In this document: positions 26,152 through 34,571 of the stretch, piece by piece
How the letters are laid out: each line of letters begins with the position of its first letter
Position numbering within the stretch: the stretch's first letter is position 1
NCBI RefSeq assembly: GCF_000235625.1
Contig: NZ_AGTR01000080.1
Coordinates: 62,001-126,000 of the forward strand
Length of the DNA: 64,000 bases
Direction of reading: 5' to 3'
Source: Marinobacter manganoxydans MnI7-9
GTDB lineage: Bacteria > Pseudomonadota > Gammaproteobacteria > Pseudomonadales > Oleiphilaceae
Position numbers and translations under genes: made by a program
The notes under the pieces: model-generated
What the model was told of the DNA's origin: nothing
Seen by the model: the letters and a program-made list of their open reading frames with translations, nothing else
The model's database searches: none

Positions 26152-27225
26152 ATGAAAAAGATGACCGAAGCGCAACTCGCAGAACTTGAAACCGATCTGA
26201 ACGCGATCCGGGAGGAGGTTCTGGCGGACCTCGGAGAACGGGACGCACGTTACATCCGGAGAATGATCCGGCTGCACCGGAGTCTTGAGGCCGGTGGCCG
26301 GATCATGATGCCATTCGGCTTCCTTCCGCCGGTGTTCGTTGCTGCCACGGCAACCCTCGGCATTGCCAAGATCCTGGAAAATATGGAGATCGGTCACAAT
26401 GTCATGCACGGCCAGTATGACTGGATGAACGACCCGAGCCTGAATTCCCAGACCTACGAGTGGGATACGGTCTGCACAGGTGACTCCTGGCGCCGTACCC
26501 ATAACTATGAACATCACACCTACACCAACATCATCGGCAAGGACCGTGACTACGGCTACGCCGTCTTACGACTGACCGATGACGAGCCCTGGAAACCCTG
26601 GCACACGCTGCAGTTCATCAATTACATTCTGCTGAGCGTGTTCTTCCAATGGGGCGTGGGCCTGCACGAACTTGAAACCGAGAAGCTGCGAAGCCGGGAA
26701 ATAAGCTGGCGGGAAAAACTGCCGTTCCTGAAGCAATTCGCCCGCAAGGGTGGCCGCCAGGCCTTCAAGGACTACGTTTTCTTCCCGCTGCTTACCTTTC
26801 CGGTGGCTCCGATTGTTCTGGCGGGGAATGTGGGCGCCAACCTGATCCGTAATCTCTGGTCATCCACGGTGATTTTTTGTGGCCACTTTACCCAGGATGC
26901 GGAAACCTTCACAGAGGAGGAATGCGAGGGCGAGAGCAAGGGCCACTGGTATTTGCGCCAGCTCACGGGGTCCTCAAACTTCACCGGGGGCCGCTGGCTT
27001 CATATTCTGAGCGGCCATCTTAGCTACCAGGTGGAACACCACGTGTTCCCGGACCTGCCCGCCCACCGGTATCCGGAGATTTCCGGGAAGGTACAGGCGG
27101 TGTGTCGAAAGCACGGCATTCACTACAACACCGGCAGTTTTGCCAAGCAGTACGGCACGGTAGTCAAACGCATACTCCGACATTCACTGCCGGAGAAGTT
27201 GATGGGAATGGCCAGAGCGGCCTGA
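26152..27225 (+). CDS. desB: Acyl-CoA/acyl delta-9 type fatty acid desaturase
   Basis: A 357-residue integral membrane diiron desaturase. The three histidine boxes are HNVMHG (about 82-87), HNYEHH (about 117-122) and QVEHHVF near residue 290. Hydrophobic stretches lie near residues 55-75, 165-185 and 210-235. It introduces a double bond into saturated acyl chains using oxygen and electrons from the preceding reductase. The ATG at 26146 is too close to the GGGAG site, so the in-frame ATG at 26152 is preferred. It is 54 bases after desC and is closed by a strong hairpin. The enzyme needs oxygen, in contrast to the anaerobic island that follows. Confidence 0.92.
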   Translation: MKKMTEAQLAELETDLNAIREEVLADLGERDARYIRRMIRLHRSLEAGGRIMMPFGFLPPVFVAATATLGIAKILENMEIGHNVMHGQYDWMNDPSLNSQTYEWDTVCTGDSWRRTHNYEHHTYTNIIGKDRDYGYAVLRLTDDEPWKPWHTLQFINYILLSVFFQWGVGLHELETEKLRSREISWREKLPFLKQFARKGGRQAFKDYVFFPLLTFPVAPIVLAGNVGANLIRNLWSSTVIFCGHFTQDAETFTEEECEGESKGHWYLRQLTGSSNFTGGRWLHILSGHLSYQVEHHVFPDLPAHRYPEISGKVQAVCRKHGIHYNTGSFAKQYGTVVKRILRHSLPEKLMGMARAA

Positions 27226-27235
27226 CAGGGCTGGA

Positions 27236-27266
27236 GCGGCCAGGCGCCAAGGGCGCGCCTGGCCGC
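27236..27266. terminator. Bidirectional hairpin between desB and nsrR
   Basis: GCGGCCAGGCG pairs perfectly with its complement across a 9-base loop, between two converging stop codons. A T-run is missing, so termination may need Rho or rely on stem strength. Confidence 0.65.
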
Positions 27267-27267
27267 G

Positions 27268-27705
27268 TCAGGCTATCTGAAGTAATCTCAAGAGCTGGGG
27301 CCTGTGCTGATCCTGGATAACATCGGCCAGAGTGTACTTATCCAGCACTTCCAGGAAGGCCTTCAACGCCTCACCGAACATCGATTTCAGGCCACACACG
27401 GGGGTTATCTTGCAGGCGTTCTTGGAGGAAAAGCACTCCACGATGCTCAGGTCCTGCTCGGTTTCCCGTACCAGGATACCGACGTTAATATCCGACGGCG
27501 CACGATGCAGACGCATCCCGCCCTTCTTACCCCGGATGGTTTCGATGTAGCCCTTTTTGTTCAGCTGATGCACCACCTTCATGAGGTGGTTTTTGGAGAT
27601 ATCATAGCTATCGGCGATTTCCTGAATGGTCGCCAGACGATCACCCTGCACTGCCAGATAGATCAGTACGCGAAGTGAGTAATCCGTGTAACGGGTGATG
27701 TGCAT
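27268..27705 (-). CDS. nsrR: NO-sensing Rrf2-family repressor NsrR
   Basis: A 145-residue Rrf2 protein. The helix-turn-helix is at about 26-50, and the wing includes IRGKKGGMRLHRAP. Three cysteines for a 4Fe-4S cluster are at 91, 98 and 104 (ECFSSKNACKITPVCGLK), slightly wider than the E. coli spacing. NsrR loses DNA binding when NO attacks its cluster. It is the last gene of a three-gene unit with ybaN and a small membrane protein, facing the norB remnant. Two NsrR-like palindromes in the divergent region support both local control and autoregulation. Confidence 0.93.
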   Translation of the reverse strand: MHITRYTDYSLRVLIYLAVQGDRLATIQEIADSYDISKNHLMKVVHQLNKKGYIETIRGKKGGMRLHRAPSDINVGILVRETEQDLSIVECFSSKNACKITPVCGLKSMFGEALKAFLEVLDKYTLADVIQDQHRPQLLRLLQIA

Positions 27706-27733
27706 TCAATACTCCAGTCGTGTGTGCAATCGT

Positions 27734-28126
27734 TCAATAAGAAGGTCGGGTTACCAGATAACAGGCGGTGCCGCACAAAAATACGCCAGAAATGCCCAAC
27801 ACCATCGCTGACGCTCCCAACGCAAACAGCATCCCCCAACTCAGGGCCATCATGCTGCACGCCAGCACCTTCGCCCGTGCCGGCACTGCCCTGCGTGTAC
27901 GCCACTGATCAATGGCAGGACCAAACCTGGGATGGTCTTCAAGCCACTGAGCAAAAGCCGGAGACCCCTTGCTGGCAAAAAATGCGGCCAGCAGAACGAA
28001 GGGTGTTGTGGGCAACAACGGCAGAACCACTCCTGCAGCAGCCAGCGTAATCGAGATATACGCAAGAATACGAAATCCGGTTTTCCCAAAACGATCGCCC
28101 ATCACGGGGTTCTCACCAAGGTTCAT
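27734..28126 (-). CDS. ybaN: YbaN family inner-membrane protein (DUF454)
   Basis: About 130 residues from the preferred ATG. The DUF454 signature is AGVVLPLLPTTPFVLLAAFFASKGSPAFAQWLEDHPRFGPAIDQWR, followed by KVLACSMMALSWGMLF; three to four membrane helices are likely. The frame is open to 28357, but that extension overlaps the upstream small gene and has no family match. Ribosome site evidence is weak; an ATG eight codons later is an alternative. The function is unknown; DUF454 genes often accompany denitrification or heme-uptake genes. It lies between the small membrane gene and nsrR. Confidence 0.8.
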   Translation of the reverse strand: MNLGENPVMGDRFGKTGFRILAYISITLAAAGVVLPLLPTTPFVLLAAFFASKGSPAFAQWLEDHPRFGPAIDQWRTRRAVPARAKVLACSMMALSWGMLFALGASAMVLGISGVFLCGTACYLVTRPSY

Positions 28127-28149
28127 AACTGCATCTATTCTACCGGGAT

Positions 28150-28374
28150 TCAATGGACAGGTCTGCCCAAACGGCTGAGAAAAACCAGACGCGCCACATA
28201 GGCCACCTTGATACCGACCGCAAAAACCAGGGTTCCGATATGGGCAGCAATTTGCACAGACAGTGCAAGCGCGCCCGCCAACGGGTATGCAAGCAGAATT
28301 GTAACCATCAAACCCAACACTGACAGTCCCAGGGTGCTGTTTGCTGTGAAAAGCCACTTTTCGTATTCACTCAT
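28150..28374 (-). CDS. Small conserved-looking membrane protein, unknown function
   Basis: A 74-residue protein with two hydrophobic helices (about 13-34 and 37-64) and a basic C-terminus (LVFLSRLGRPVH). It begins MSEYEKWLFTANSTLGL. The start has AGGTGG at good spacing. It is the promoter-proximal gene of the unit leading to ybaN and nsrR, directly under an NsrR-like operator, so it is likely NO-induced. I do not recognise a characterised family. Its position suggests a role in NO tolerance or in assembling NO reductase, but that is inference. Confidence 0.7.
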   Translation of the reverse strand: MSEYEKWLFTANSTLGLSVLGLMVTILLAYPLAGALALSVQIAAHIGTLVFAVGIKVAYVARLVFLSRLGRPVH

Positions 28375-28386
28375 GAATCCACCTAT

Positions 28387-28409
28387 AACATTTACTATAA
28401 ATACATCTT
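28387..28409 (-). promoter_or_regulatory. NsrR-like operator and promoter of the ybaN-nsrR unit
   Basis: A 23-base palindrome-like site agrees with the known NsrR consensus (an 11-1-11 inverted repeat of AAGATGTATTT) at about 19 positions as I align it. On the minus strand a -35 TTGATT (28439-28434) and -10 TAGCAT (28416-28411), 17 bases apart, place the transcription start inside the site, which fits repression. Confidence 0.6.
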
Positions 28410-28511
28410 AATGCTAAGCCGGCACCAGAAAAAAATCAAACCGTAGAAAGTCACCCACCTAAAAACCTTCCCTTACCCATCTACGACTTCCGATATACCC
28501 ACAAAATAAAT

Positions 28512-28540
28512 TTGACACCTTAAATGCATCAAATCAAAAT
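28512..28540 (+). promoter_or_regulatory. Sigma-70-like promoter of the norB remnant
   Basis: TTGACA at 28512-28517 and CAAAAT at 28535-28540 are 17 bases apart. The predicted start near 28547 lies directly before the NsrR-like site at 28550. Confidence 0.5.
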
Positions 28541-28549
28541 TCCTGCATA

Positions 28550-28572
28550 AAGATTTATCTTAAATAAATGTT
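28550..28572 (+). promoter_or_regulatory. NsrR-like operator upstream of the norB remnant
   Basis: A second 23-base site, beginning AAGATTTATCTTAAAT, agrees with the NsrR consensus at about 19 positions. It would cover roughly +3 to +25 of the norB transcript, a roadblock position typical of NsrR repression. Confidence 0.6.
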
Positions 28573-28590
28573 TAATGAGGAGACAGTGTT

Positions 28591-28644
28591 ATGAAACAGA
28601 AAGACGCCTACCCGACCCGACTGGGAGGAGCGCACCATGGCTAA
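28591..28644 (+). CDS. Possible 17-residue leader peptide before norB
   Basis: ATG 28591 has GAGGAG eight bases upstream and encodes MKQKDAYPTRLGGAHHG. Its TAA overlaps the norB start by 8 bases, and the norB ribosome site (GGAGGA) lies within it. This is compatible with translational coupling. No homologue is recognised, so it may be a chance frame. Confidence 0.35.
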   Translation: MKQKDAYPTRLGGAHHG

Positions 28645-29733
28645 GTACCGCCGCCTCTGGTTTTTGCTGATCGGAATCCTGGCAGTAACCTTCACGCTCC
28701 TGGGGTATTTCGGTGCCGAGGTGTACCGCGAAGCACCGCCCATCCCGGATCGCGTTGTGTCCGCCGACGGCGACACCCTGATGACCGAGGAAAGCATTCT
28801 TGATGGACAAACTGCCTGGCAGTCCGTCGGAGGCATGCAGCTTGGCTCGATCTGGGGCCACGGTGCCTACCAGGCACCGGACTGGACCGCCGACTGGCTG
28901 CACCGTGAACTGGAAACCTGGCTGGAAATCGCAGCCCAGGAAGAGTACGGGCAGGAATGGCACAGCCTCAGCGGGCAGCAGCAGAACGCCCTGCAGTACG
29001 ACCTGAAAACCGAGTACCGCACCAATACCTACGACGCCGCTACCAGCACTCTGCACCTTTCCGAGCGCAGGAGCGAAGCTATTGCCAGAACAGCCGACTA
29101 CTACAGCCGACTGTTCAGCGACGCTCCGGAACTGCAGTCAACCCGCGAAAACTACGCCATGAAGGAAAACACCCTGCCCAGCGCCGAGCGGCGCGAGCGG
29201 ATGACCGAGTTTTTCTTCTGGACTGCCTGGTCTGGGCCTGGGCCTTCCTTCGCAAAGAAGATGAAGAACCACAGGCCCCACTCAAGGACCCGCTCAGCGA
29301 GGTTGGGCTGACGCCTTCGCAAAAAGCACTGGGCAAATACCTTTTGCTGGTGGTTGGCCTGTTCACCTTCCAGGTCATGCTGGGCCACCAGGGTTACGAG
29401 TATGTAGACCTTGGCCGCCTCTGGCAGATTGGCAAGTTCCTCGGCATCGTGTTCTGGCTGGTGCTGATGCTGTTCACCAGCCTGTTGCCCGTCGGCATCA
29501 TCCAGTTCATTGCCAGCGCCAGCGAGGGCCTGTGGTACGCACGCAGCGAAGCCTTCATGCAGAGCGATATCCTGCAAACCCTGCGCTGGGTGAGAACCAT
29601 TGGCGACGTGGTCTTCATCGTCGGCGCCCTCGCCGTCACCTGGCAAATCGTGAAGGGCGTTTTCTTCCCGGATCTGGAGCCGGTTGCCCTCGAAACCGAT
29701 GAAAGCGGCGCAACCAGCGAGCTCAGCGCCTGA
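28637..29733 (+). pseudogene. norB: Quinol nitric oxide reductase (qNorB), internally deleted remnant
   Basis: The first ~198 codons match qNorB from its start (MAKYRRLWFLLIGILAVTF, then LDGQTAWQSVGGMQLGSIWG and WTADWLHRELE) up to FFFWTAW at 29230. There the frame shifts, and three later pieces of the same protein follow in one frame: VWAWAFLRKEDEEPQAP to FTFQVMLG, then HQGYEYVDLGRLWQ to LVLMLF, then TSLLPVGIIQ to the end. Against a full-length qNorB of about 750 residues, roughly half is missing in three blocks, at about 29228-29236, 29384 and 29475. The missing parts include all heme and FeB histidines, so NO reduction is impossible. The promoter, operator and ribosome site remain intact. 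An assembly artefact cannot be excluded. Confidence 0.85.
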
Positions 29734-29877
29734 AAAAAAGAGCCCGGGCCAGGGACGGCCCACTCTGAATTACCTGACAGCAGGCTTACCTCCCGAGGGG
29801 TATCGGAATTGGTGATCCGATCTGCAATACTTGGTCTATACTCAGGTTAAAAAACAATCGGCAACAGGACCAACCCG

Positions 29878-30870
29878 ATGCCCCAGAACAAGCTGACAGA
29901 CCGTTTTGGTCGCACCGTCAACTACGTGCGTCTGTCCGTCACTGACCGGTGCGATTTCCGCTGCGTGTACTGTATGGCCGAGGACATGACTTTCCTGCCC
30001 CGCCAGCAGGTTCTCACCCTGGAAGAAATCGCCCGCGTTGCCCGCAACTTCGTTGACCTGGGTACCGAAAAAATTCGTCTGACCGGCGGCGAGCCGCTGA
30101 TACGCAAGGATATCCTGGAGCTGGTAAAGGAGATTGGCACTTACGGTCTGCGCGACTTTGCCATGACCACCAATGGAAGCCAGCTCACCACCATGGCCGA
30201 GCCTCTGCGCAAGGCGGGGATGCATCGCCTGAACATCAGCCTGGATTCCCTGGACGCCGACAAATTCCGCAACATCACCCGCACCGGCAAACTGTCACAT
30301 GTGCTGGACGGTATTGATGCTGCCCGGGAAGCTGGCTTCCGGGGCATCAAGATCAATACAGTGGTGATGAAGGGCCGCAACGACGAGGAGATCCCGGAGC
30401 TGATCGAGTTCGCCCGCAAGAAAAAGGTGGATATCAGCTTTATCGAAGAGATGCCGTTGGGTGAGATTTCCGAACACGATCGGGGCCTGGCGCTTTGCAC
30501 CAGCGAAGAAGTTCGGGACATCATCCGCAAGCATCACGAGCTGGTGCCCGCTACCGAGGATTCCGGCGGTCCCGCCCGTTATTACCGCATGGAAGACAGC
30601 GAGACCCGGGTCGGTTTCATTTCTCCCCATTCCCACAACTTCTGTTCTACCTGTAATCGGGTGCGGGTGACCGTCGAAGGTCGGCTGCTGCTGTGCCTGG
30701 GTAACGAGCACTCGGTGGATCTGCGCAGGGTGCTACGGGGCAATCCGGTGACTGATGACAAGTTGCGGGAAACCATTATCAATGCCATGGATCTGAAGCC
30801 GGAGCGGCATCACTTCTCCAGCAACGGGGATGTGCAGATCCTCCGGTTCATGAACATGACCGGCGGCTAA
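29878..30870 (+). CDS. moaA: GTP 3',8-cyclase MoaA
   Basis: A 330-residue radical SAM enzyme for the first step of molybdopterin synthesis, making cyclic pyranopterin precursor from GTP. The N-terminal cluster is CDFRCVYC near residue 24, followed by [10 protein letters not shown]. The second cluster is in [21 protein letters not shown] near residue 260, and the chain ends in the conserved -GG that acts catalytically. Length is normal. It is monocistronic and lies next to nar genes, whose NarG needs molybdopterin. It is convergent with nosL across a perfect palindrome. Confidence 0.97.
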   Translation: MPQNKLTDRFGRTVNYVRLSVTDRCDFRCVYCMAEDMTFLPRQQVLTLEEIARVARNFVDLGTEKIRLTGGEPLIRKDILELVKEIGTYGLRDFAMTTNGSQLTTMAEPLRKAGMHRLNISLDSLDADKFRNITRTGKLSHVLDGIDAAREAGFRGIKINTVVMKGRNDEEIPELIEFARKKKVDISFIEEMPLGEISEHDRGLALCTSEEVRDIIRKHHELVPATEDSGGPARYYRMEDSETRVGFISPHSHNFCSTCNRVRVTVEGRLLLCLGNEHSVDLRRVLRGNPVTDDKLRETIINAMDLKPERHHFSSNGDVQILRFMNMTGG

Positions 30871-30896
30871 GCGGCCGGCACAGCAACCAGCACAAC

Positions 30897-30932
30897 AAAA
30901 GGGTCAGATGAAAGCTTTCATCTGACCCTTTT
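30897..30932. terminator. Palindromic terminator repeat, copy 1 (GGGTCAGAWGAAAG family)
   Basis: A perfect 36-base palindrome: AAAAGGGTCAGATGAAAG followed at once by its complement. A-runs and T-runs flank it on both strands, so it can end moaA and nosL transcription. Related copies lie at 41583-41612 and 60994-61033. Confidence 0.9.
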
Positions 30933-30938
30933 TCATTT

Positions 30939-31484
30939 CTAGTGGTCCATTCCGTCCATACCATCCATACCATGCTTCGCCATGCCGGTATTCAGATGCT
31001 CCATGGTGATCGAACTGTATTTCAGAACCTCACCGCCATGTTCCATCATGAACCCGTGGGCGGCTTCCTCGGTCGCAAAGGAGGCAAGCGTCGGCCCCAT
31101 GGCGCCCGAGCGGTCAGAGCCAACCACGAAGAAAGCGTCCCGGGCGTCGATCAGGGCGGTGTCGTCCGGATGCTCCCACTCGGTCTGGGTCATGTCGTGG
31201 ACGTAGAGGGTGTGATCACGGTTTTCATTCTCCGGCTGGAGCATCCAGGCGAACATGTCCTTGGTGGAGCAGAACTTACGGACGTGCTGCTCTTTCTCGG
31301 TTATGGCCTCACCCTTGGGGCCCGGGAAATTGGAGATCACCATGCCGCAGACGTGGCATTCATCGCCGCTTTCGAAATGCACCGGTTCGGGTTTGGCCAT
31401 GGTCTGCTCCTCATTGCCCGAACAGGAGGTGAGGGTTATGGCTGCCAGAGCGGCGAGGAGCCAGTTGAGTTTACTTCTGTTCAT
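30939..31484 (-). CDS. nosL: NosL copper lipoprotein
   Basis: A 181-residue lipoprotein. The lipobox LTSC places the lipidated cysteine near residue 21. NosL markers are FESGDECHVCGMVISNFPGPKGEA and FCSTKDMFAWMLQPEN; the C-terminus is Met/His-rich (KHGMDGMDGMDH), suited to copper. NosL delivers Cu(I) for assembly of the CuZ site of N2O reductase, working with NosDFY. The longer open frame upstream has no signal peptide, so the ATG at 31484 is chosen. It is last in nosRZDFYL, 14 bases after nosY. Confidence 0.95.
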   Translation of the reverse strand: MNRSKLNWLLAALAAITLTSCSGNEEQTMAKPEPVHFESGDECHVCGMVISNFPGPKGEAITEKEQHVRKFCSTKDMFAWMLQPENENRDHTLYVHDMTQTEWEHPDDTALIDARDAFFVVGSDRSGAMGPTLASFATEEAAHGFMMEHGGEVLKYSSITMEHLNTGMAKHGMDGMDGMDH

Positions 31485-31498
31485 CGGGACAACTCCGT

Positions 31499-32329
31499 TC
31501 AGATACGGCGGTTTCGGAAAAGTAACAGGGCGCCTGCCAGCGGGATGGCAAACCACAGCACCAGGCCGATCCACAGGCCGGTGGCGCCGATGGGCAGATC
31601 GGCACCGAGACTGAGGACGCCGCTGAGCTGGGCGGTATCGCCGAAGGCAACGATATTGAGCAGGCGGTAGACATCCGTGGGATTGAGCATCAACAGCCAG
31701 GGCAACAGTTCAGCACTGAACTGGCCTTCGCTGGCCACGAGGGTGCCCAGCAGCATCAGGTCGAAGATCAGCACGAAGAAGAACCAGATCGCCAGGGCCA
31801 GGCCGGCGGCGATGGGCTTTTCGCTGACCCGCACACTGATCACGTAGGCAAGGGCAATAAATCCCCATCCCAACAGAACGGTGGAGCCAATAAACCGCAG
31901 CATGGCTGCCGCGAGACTGGCGATAGCAACGTTTTCCACCAGCACCGCAATGGCCACGCCGGCAACGCCGAAACCAATCACGGTGGCAAGCGCGAGAGTC
32001 AGGCCATGGCCCAGGAACTTTCCGAGTAGCAGCTGGCTTCGGCTAAGAGGGTAAGTCAGCAGTAACAGCAGGGTTCCACCCTCTTCTTCCCCGACGATGG
32101 CATCGTAGGCCAGCAGCAGTGCAATCAACGGGATCAGGAAGATTCCAAGGCTCGCGAGACTGGCAATGGTGGCCGGCGTGGAGGCATACCCCACCTGCCC
32201 CGAGGCTGCAGCGCCAAACCAGGCAATGCCCAGGGCCAGAGTCGCAAACACGAGGGAAATGGCCATCAGCCAGCGGTTGCGCAGGCTGTCACTGAGTTCC
32301 TTGCGGGCAATGGTCCAGATACTGTTCAT
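31499..32329 (-). CDS. nosY: NosY ABC transporter permease
   Basis: A 276-residue membrane protein of the ABC-2/NosY type with about six helices. Typical segments are MNSIWTIARKELSDSLRNRWL at the start, LLLAYDAIVGEEEGGTLLLLLTYPLSRSQLLLGKFLG, and LSLGADLPIGATGLWIGLVLWF near the end. It forms the NosDFY complex with NosF and periplasmic NosD, which supplies copper or sulfur for the CuZ cluster of NosZ. It starts within an ATGA overlap with nosF. Confidence 0.95.
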   Translation of the reverse strand: MNSIWTIARKELSDSLRNRWLMAISLVFATLALGIAWFGAAASGQVGYASTPATIASLASLGIFLIPLIALLLAYDAIVGEEEGGTLLLLLTYPLSRSQLLLGKFLGHGLTLALATVIGFGVAGVAIAVLVENVAIASLAAAMLRFIGSTVLLGWGFIALAYVISVRVSEKPIAAGLALAIWFFFVLIFDLMLLGTLVASEGQFSAELLPWLLMLNPTDVYRLLNIVAFGDTAQLSGVLSLGADLPIGATGLWIGLVLWFAIPLAGALLLFRNRRI

Positions 32330-33258
32330 TGACTGCCTCCCCGGTGGGCCAGGCCACCGGAACCGATAAAGTGCACGTAGATGTCTTCCAGGCTGGGCTG
32401 ATGAATGCTGAGATCTGCCACTTCCCCCGATGCCATCACTGCATTCAGCAGGGCCATTTTCTCCCTCGGCTGCACATCCACCCGCAGGCGCCCACTATCG
32501 GTCTTGATGATCAGGCCACTGCTGCTCGAGGCCCTGTCGATCACATGTTCCAGCGCCGAGATACTGTTGGCTGGTTCCAGAGACAGGGTTACCGGCATAT
32601 TCGCCTGCCGCCTCAGTGCGGCCAGATCGCCAGCGGCCTTCAGTGCGCCATCGGTGAGAATGGCCGCACGATCGATGTAAGGCTCGACACCGGGCAGGAC
32701 ATGGGAACACAGCACAATGCCCGTGCCCCCATCACGCAGCTCCCGGAGCAACCGGTACAGGTCTGCCGTGGCGACCGGATCCAGCCCCACCGTAGGCTCG
32801 TCCAGCATCAGCAGCCTGGGCTTACCCAACAGCGCCTGGGCCAGACCAAGACGCTGGCGCATGCCTTTCGAGTAGGTCTTGGTGCGGGCACCCATCGCAT
32901 CGCCAAGGCCAACCTGTTCGAGCAGTTGCGGCACCTGTTGCAGGGACGCGCCCTTCAACCGGGCGAAATGGTTCAGAATCTCCCGACCGGTCAGCTGCGG
33001 ATAGAACATCACGTTCTCCGGCAGGTAACCGATGTGCTGGGTTACCTGCGGATCGCCGGCATGGCCGCCAAGCACGGAAACCGATCCCTGGTTGGGGTTC
33101 ATGAGCCCCAGGATCAGCTTGATACAGGTTGTCTTACCGGCCCCGTTATGGCCGAACAACCCCAGAATCTCCCCCGGCTCCAGAGTCAGGTCGATCCCCG
33201 TAAGGACCGGGCTCTTGTCGTACCGGTAACTCACATTCTCAAGACGAAAACAGCTCAT
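32326..33258 (-). CDS. nosF: NosF ABC transporter ATPase
   Basis: A 310-residue ATPase. Walker A is GHNGAGKTT near residue 38, the signature segment is YSKGMRQRLGLAQALLG, Walker B is RLLMLDEPTVGLDP, and a switch histidine follows in CSHVL. It powers NosY in NosDFY. The open frame runs upstream into nosD, but the ATG at 33258 (MSCFRLENVSYRYD), overlapping the nosD stop as ATGA, is the proper start. Both ends therefore couple translation with neighbours. Confidence 0.96.
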   Translation of the reverse strand: MSCFRLENVSYRYDKSPVLTGIDLTLEPGEILGLFGHNGAGKTTCIKLILGLMNPNQGSVSVLGGHAGDPQVTQHIGYLPENVMFYPQLTGREILNHFARLKGASLQQVPQLLEQVGLGDAMGARTKTYSKGMRQRLGLAQALLGKPRLLMLDEPTVGLDPVATADLYRLLRELRDGGTGIVLCSHVLPGVEPYIDRAAILTDGALKAAGDLAALRRQANMPVTLSLEPANSISALEHVIDRASSSSGLIIKTDSGRLRVDVQPREKMALLNAVMASGEVADLSIHQPSLEDIYVHFIGSGGLAHRGGSQ

Positions 33259-34523
33259 CGGTTCTCCGGTTGAAGCTCTGCGGGCATCCGCATCAGGGGA
33301 TGGGAATCGGTCACACCGGCGGACTTGACCACCGGAAACGCAGCCTGCACCCAGCGCAGGGTATCCACCGCCGGGCTGAACATCAGAACCTTGGCTTCCG
33401 GGTATTTCCACAGCAGCCGGTCCACGTTGTCATTGGGCTCATAGGGCACATCGCCAACGCCATCCTGATCCCGGTCCCAGCCCAGGTAATCACTCCAGTA
33501 ATTGCCCTTACCGTCACTGGACCACTCCTGCGTGCGGGTGGCGACATACTTCACCTGACGCTGATTGTTCACGAACGCGTTGCCAAAAACCTCGTTGTCT
33601 TCCGAACCCGCCGTCAGATGAATTCCGATATTACTGTCGGCAAAGACATTGCCTTCAAAGGTGTTGTACAGCGAGTTGTAGATAAACACCGCCTTACCTT
33701 CAGCCCCCTCAATGGCAACACCGGCGGTCTGCCCCTGGGACACGCCCGTCACCACGTTCCCCCGCAGCTCTGACTGAGTAATGAAATTCATCAGAATCCC
33801 GTAGTTCTCATCATTAACCGACCGGTTGTTAATCACCTTCAGACGCTTGCTCTGCATCAGCGCATAACCGGTTCGCGTGTTACGGGTGACATTGTTCTCC
33901 AGCAGATTATTCATCGAGTACATGTAATGGATGCCATAACGCAGATCCGCCATCTCATTGACCCGGATCGTATTGTTATTCGCCGTCTCCATATAAATCG
34001 CATCCCGCGTCCGACGGATGTCATTGCCTTCAATCAGCGCGCCGGTGGTATTGAACAGATGAATCCCATTGCCCCGGTCATTCGGACGCAGACTGTCATC
34101 ACCGCGAATCCGATTATCGCGGACCGTCACATCCGGCGTTGCATCCAGCCACACCCCGAACGCCGGCCCCTGCAAACGATTGTTCTCAACCACCGCGCCC
34201 CTGGCCTCCCGAGCCACAAAAATCCCCGCATCCAGCTCGTTCAGATTGCTGCCCCAGTTGCGAACGGCACATCCGGAAAACGTCACCCTCTCGGCGACGA
34301 TATCCACCGCATTGCCCTGCCCGCCGGGGTCAATCACCGTCTCGGCATGGCAAGACACAGACACCCCGGGCACCCGGATTGCCAGAGACGAAATCTGTTC
34401 AGGGGGAAGCTCAAAGCTCGCGCCCGGTTCCAGGGCATCAAGCTGTTCTTGCAGGTCCGCTTGCGCGGTCAGCGATAACAGAGCGACTGTCAGGGCCACT
34501 CCATAACGCAAAATTCGATACAT
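33255..34523 (-). CDS. nosD: NosD periplasmic CuZ maturation factor
   Basis: A 422-residue secreted right-handed beta-helix protein. The signal peptide (MYRILRYGVALTVALLSLTAQA) ends near residue 22. Carbohydrate-binding/CASH repeats run from about residue 80 to 330 with N-rich turns such as GNDIRRTRDAIYMETANNNTI and MYSMNNLLENNVTRNTRTG. The C-terminal segment WSSDGKGNYWSDYLGWDRDQDGVGDVPYEPND is diagnostic for NosD. It acts with NosFY in CuZ assembly. ATG 34523 is used rather than the TTG one codon earlier. It is separated from nosZ by a hairpin repeat. Confidence 0.96.
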   Translation of the reverse strand: MYRILRYGVALTVALLSLTAQADLQEQLDALEPGASFELPPEQISSLAIRVPGVSVSCHAETVIDPGGQGNAVDIVAERVTFSGCAVRNWGSNLNELDAGIFVAREARGAVVENNRLQGPAFGVWLDATPDVTVRDNRIRGDDSLRPNDRGNGIHLFNTTGALIEGNDIRRTRDAIYMETANNNTIRVNEMADLRYGIHYMYSMNNLLENNVTRNTRTGYALMQSKRLKVINNRSVNDENYGILMNFITQSELRGNVVTGVSQGQTAGVAIEGAEGKAVFIYNSLYNTFEGNVFADSNIGIHLTAGSEDNEVFGNAFVNNQRQVKYVATRTQEWSSDGKGNYWSDYLGWDRDQDGVGDVPYEPNDNVDRLLWKYPEAKVLMFSPAVDTLRWVQAAFPVVKSAGVTDSHPLMRMPAELQPENR

Positions 34524-34571
34524 CAACGTTTCTCAAGAGTAAGGAAATTGGCGAACTGCACTTTACTTCGA

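Noticed and set aside
28501-28550. FNR box before norB (TTGAC ... ATCAA)
   Set aside because: The half-sites are 11 bases apart instead of 4; TTGACA is better explained as a -35 element.
29734-29877. Molybdenum cofactor riboswitch before moaA
   Set aside because: The 144-base gap is too short for, and lacks the paired elements of, the Moco RNA motif; only a weak GGGCC hairpin is present.
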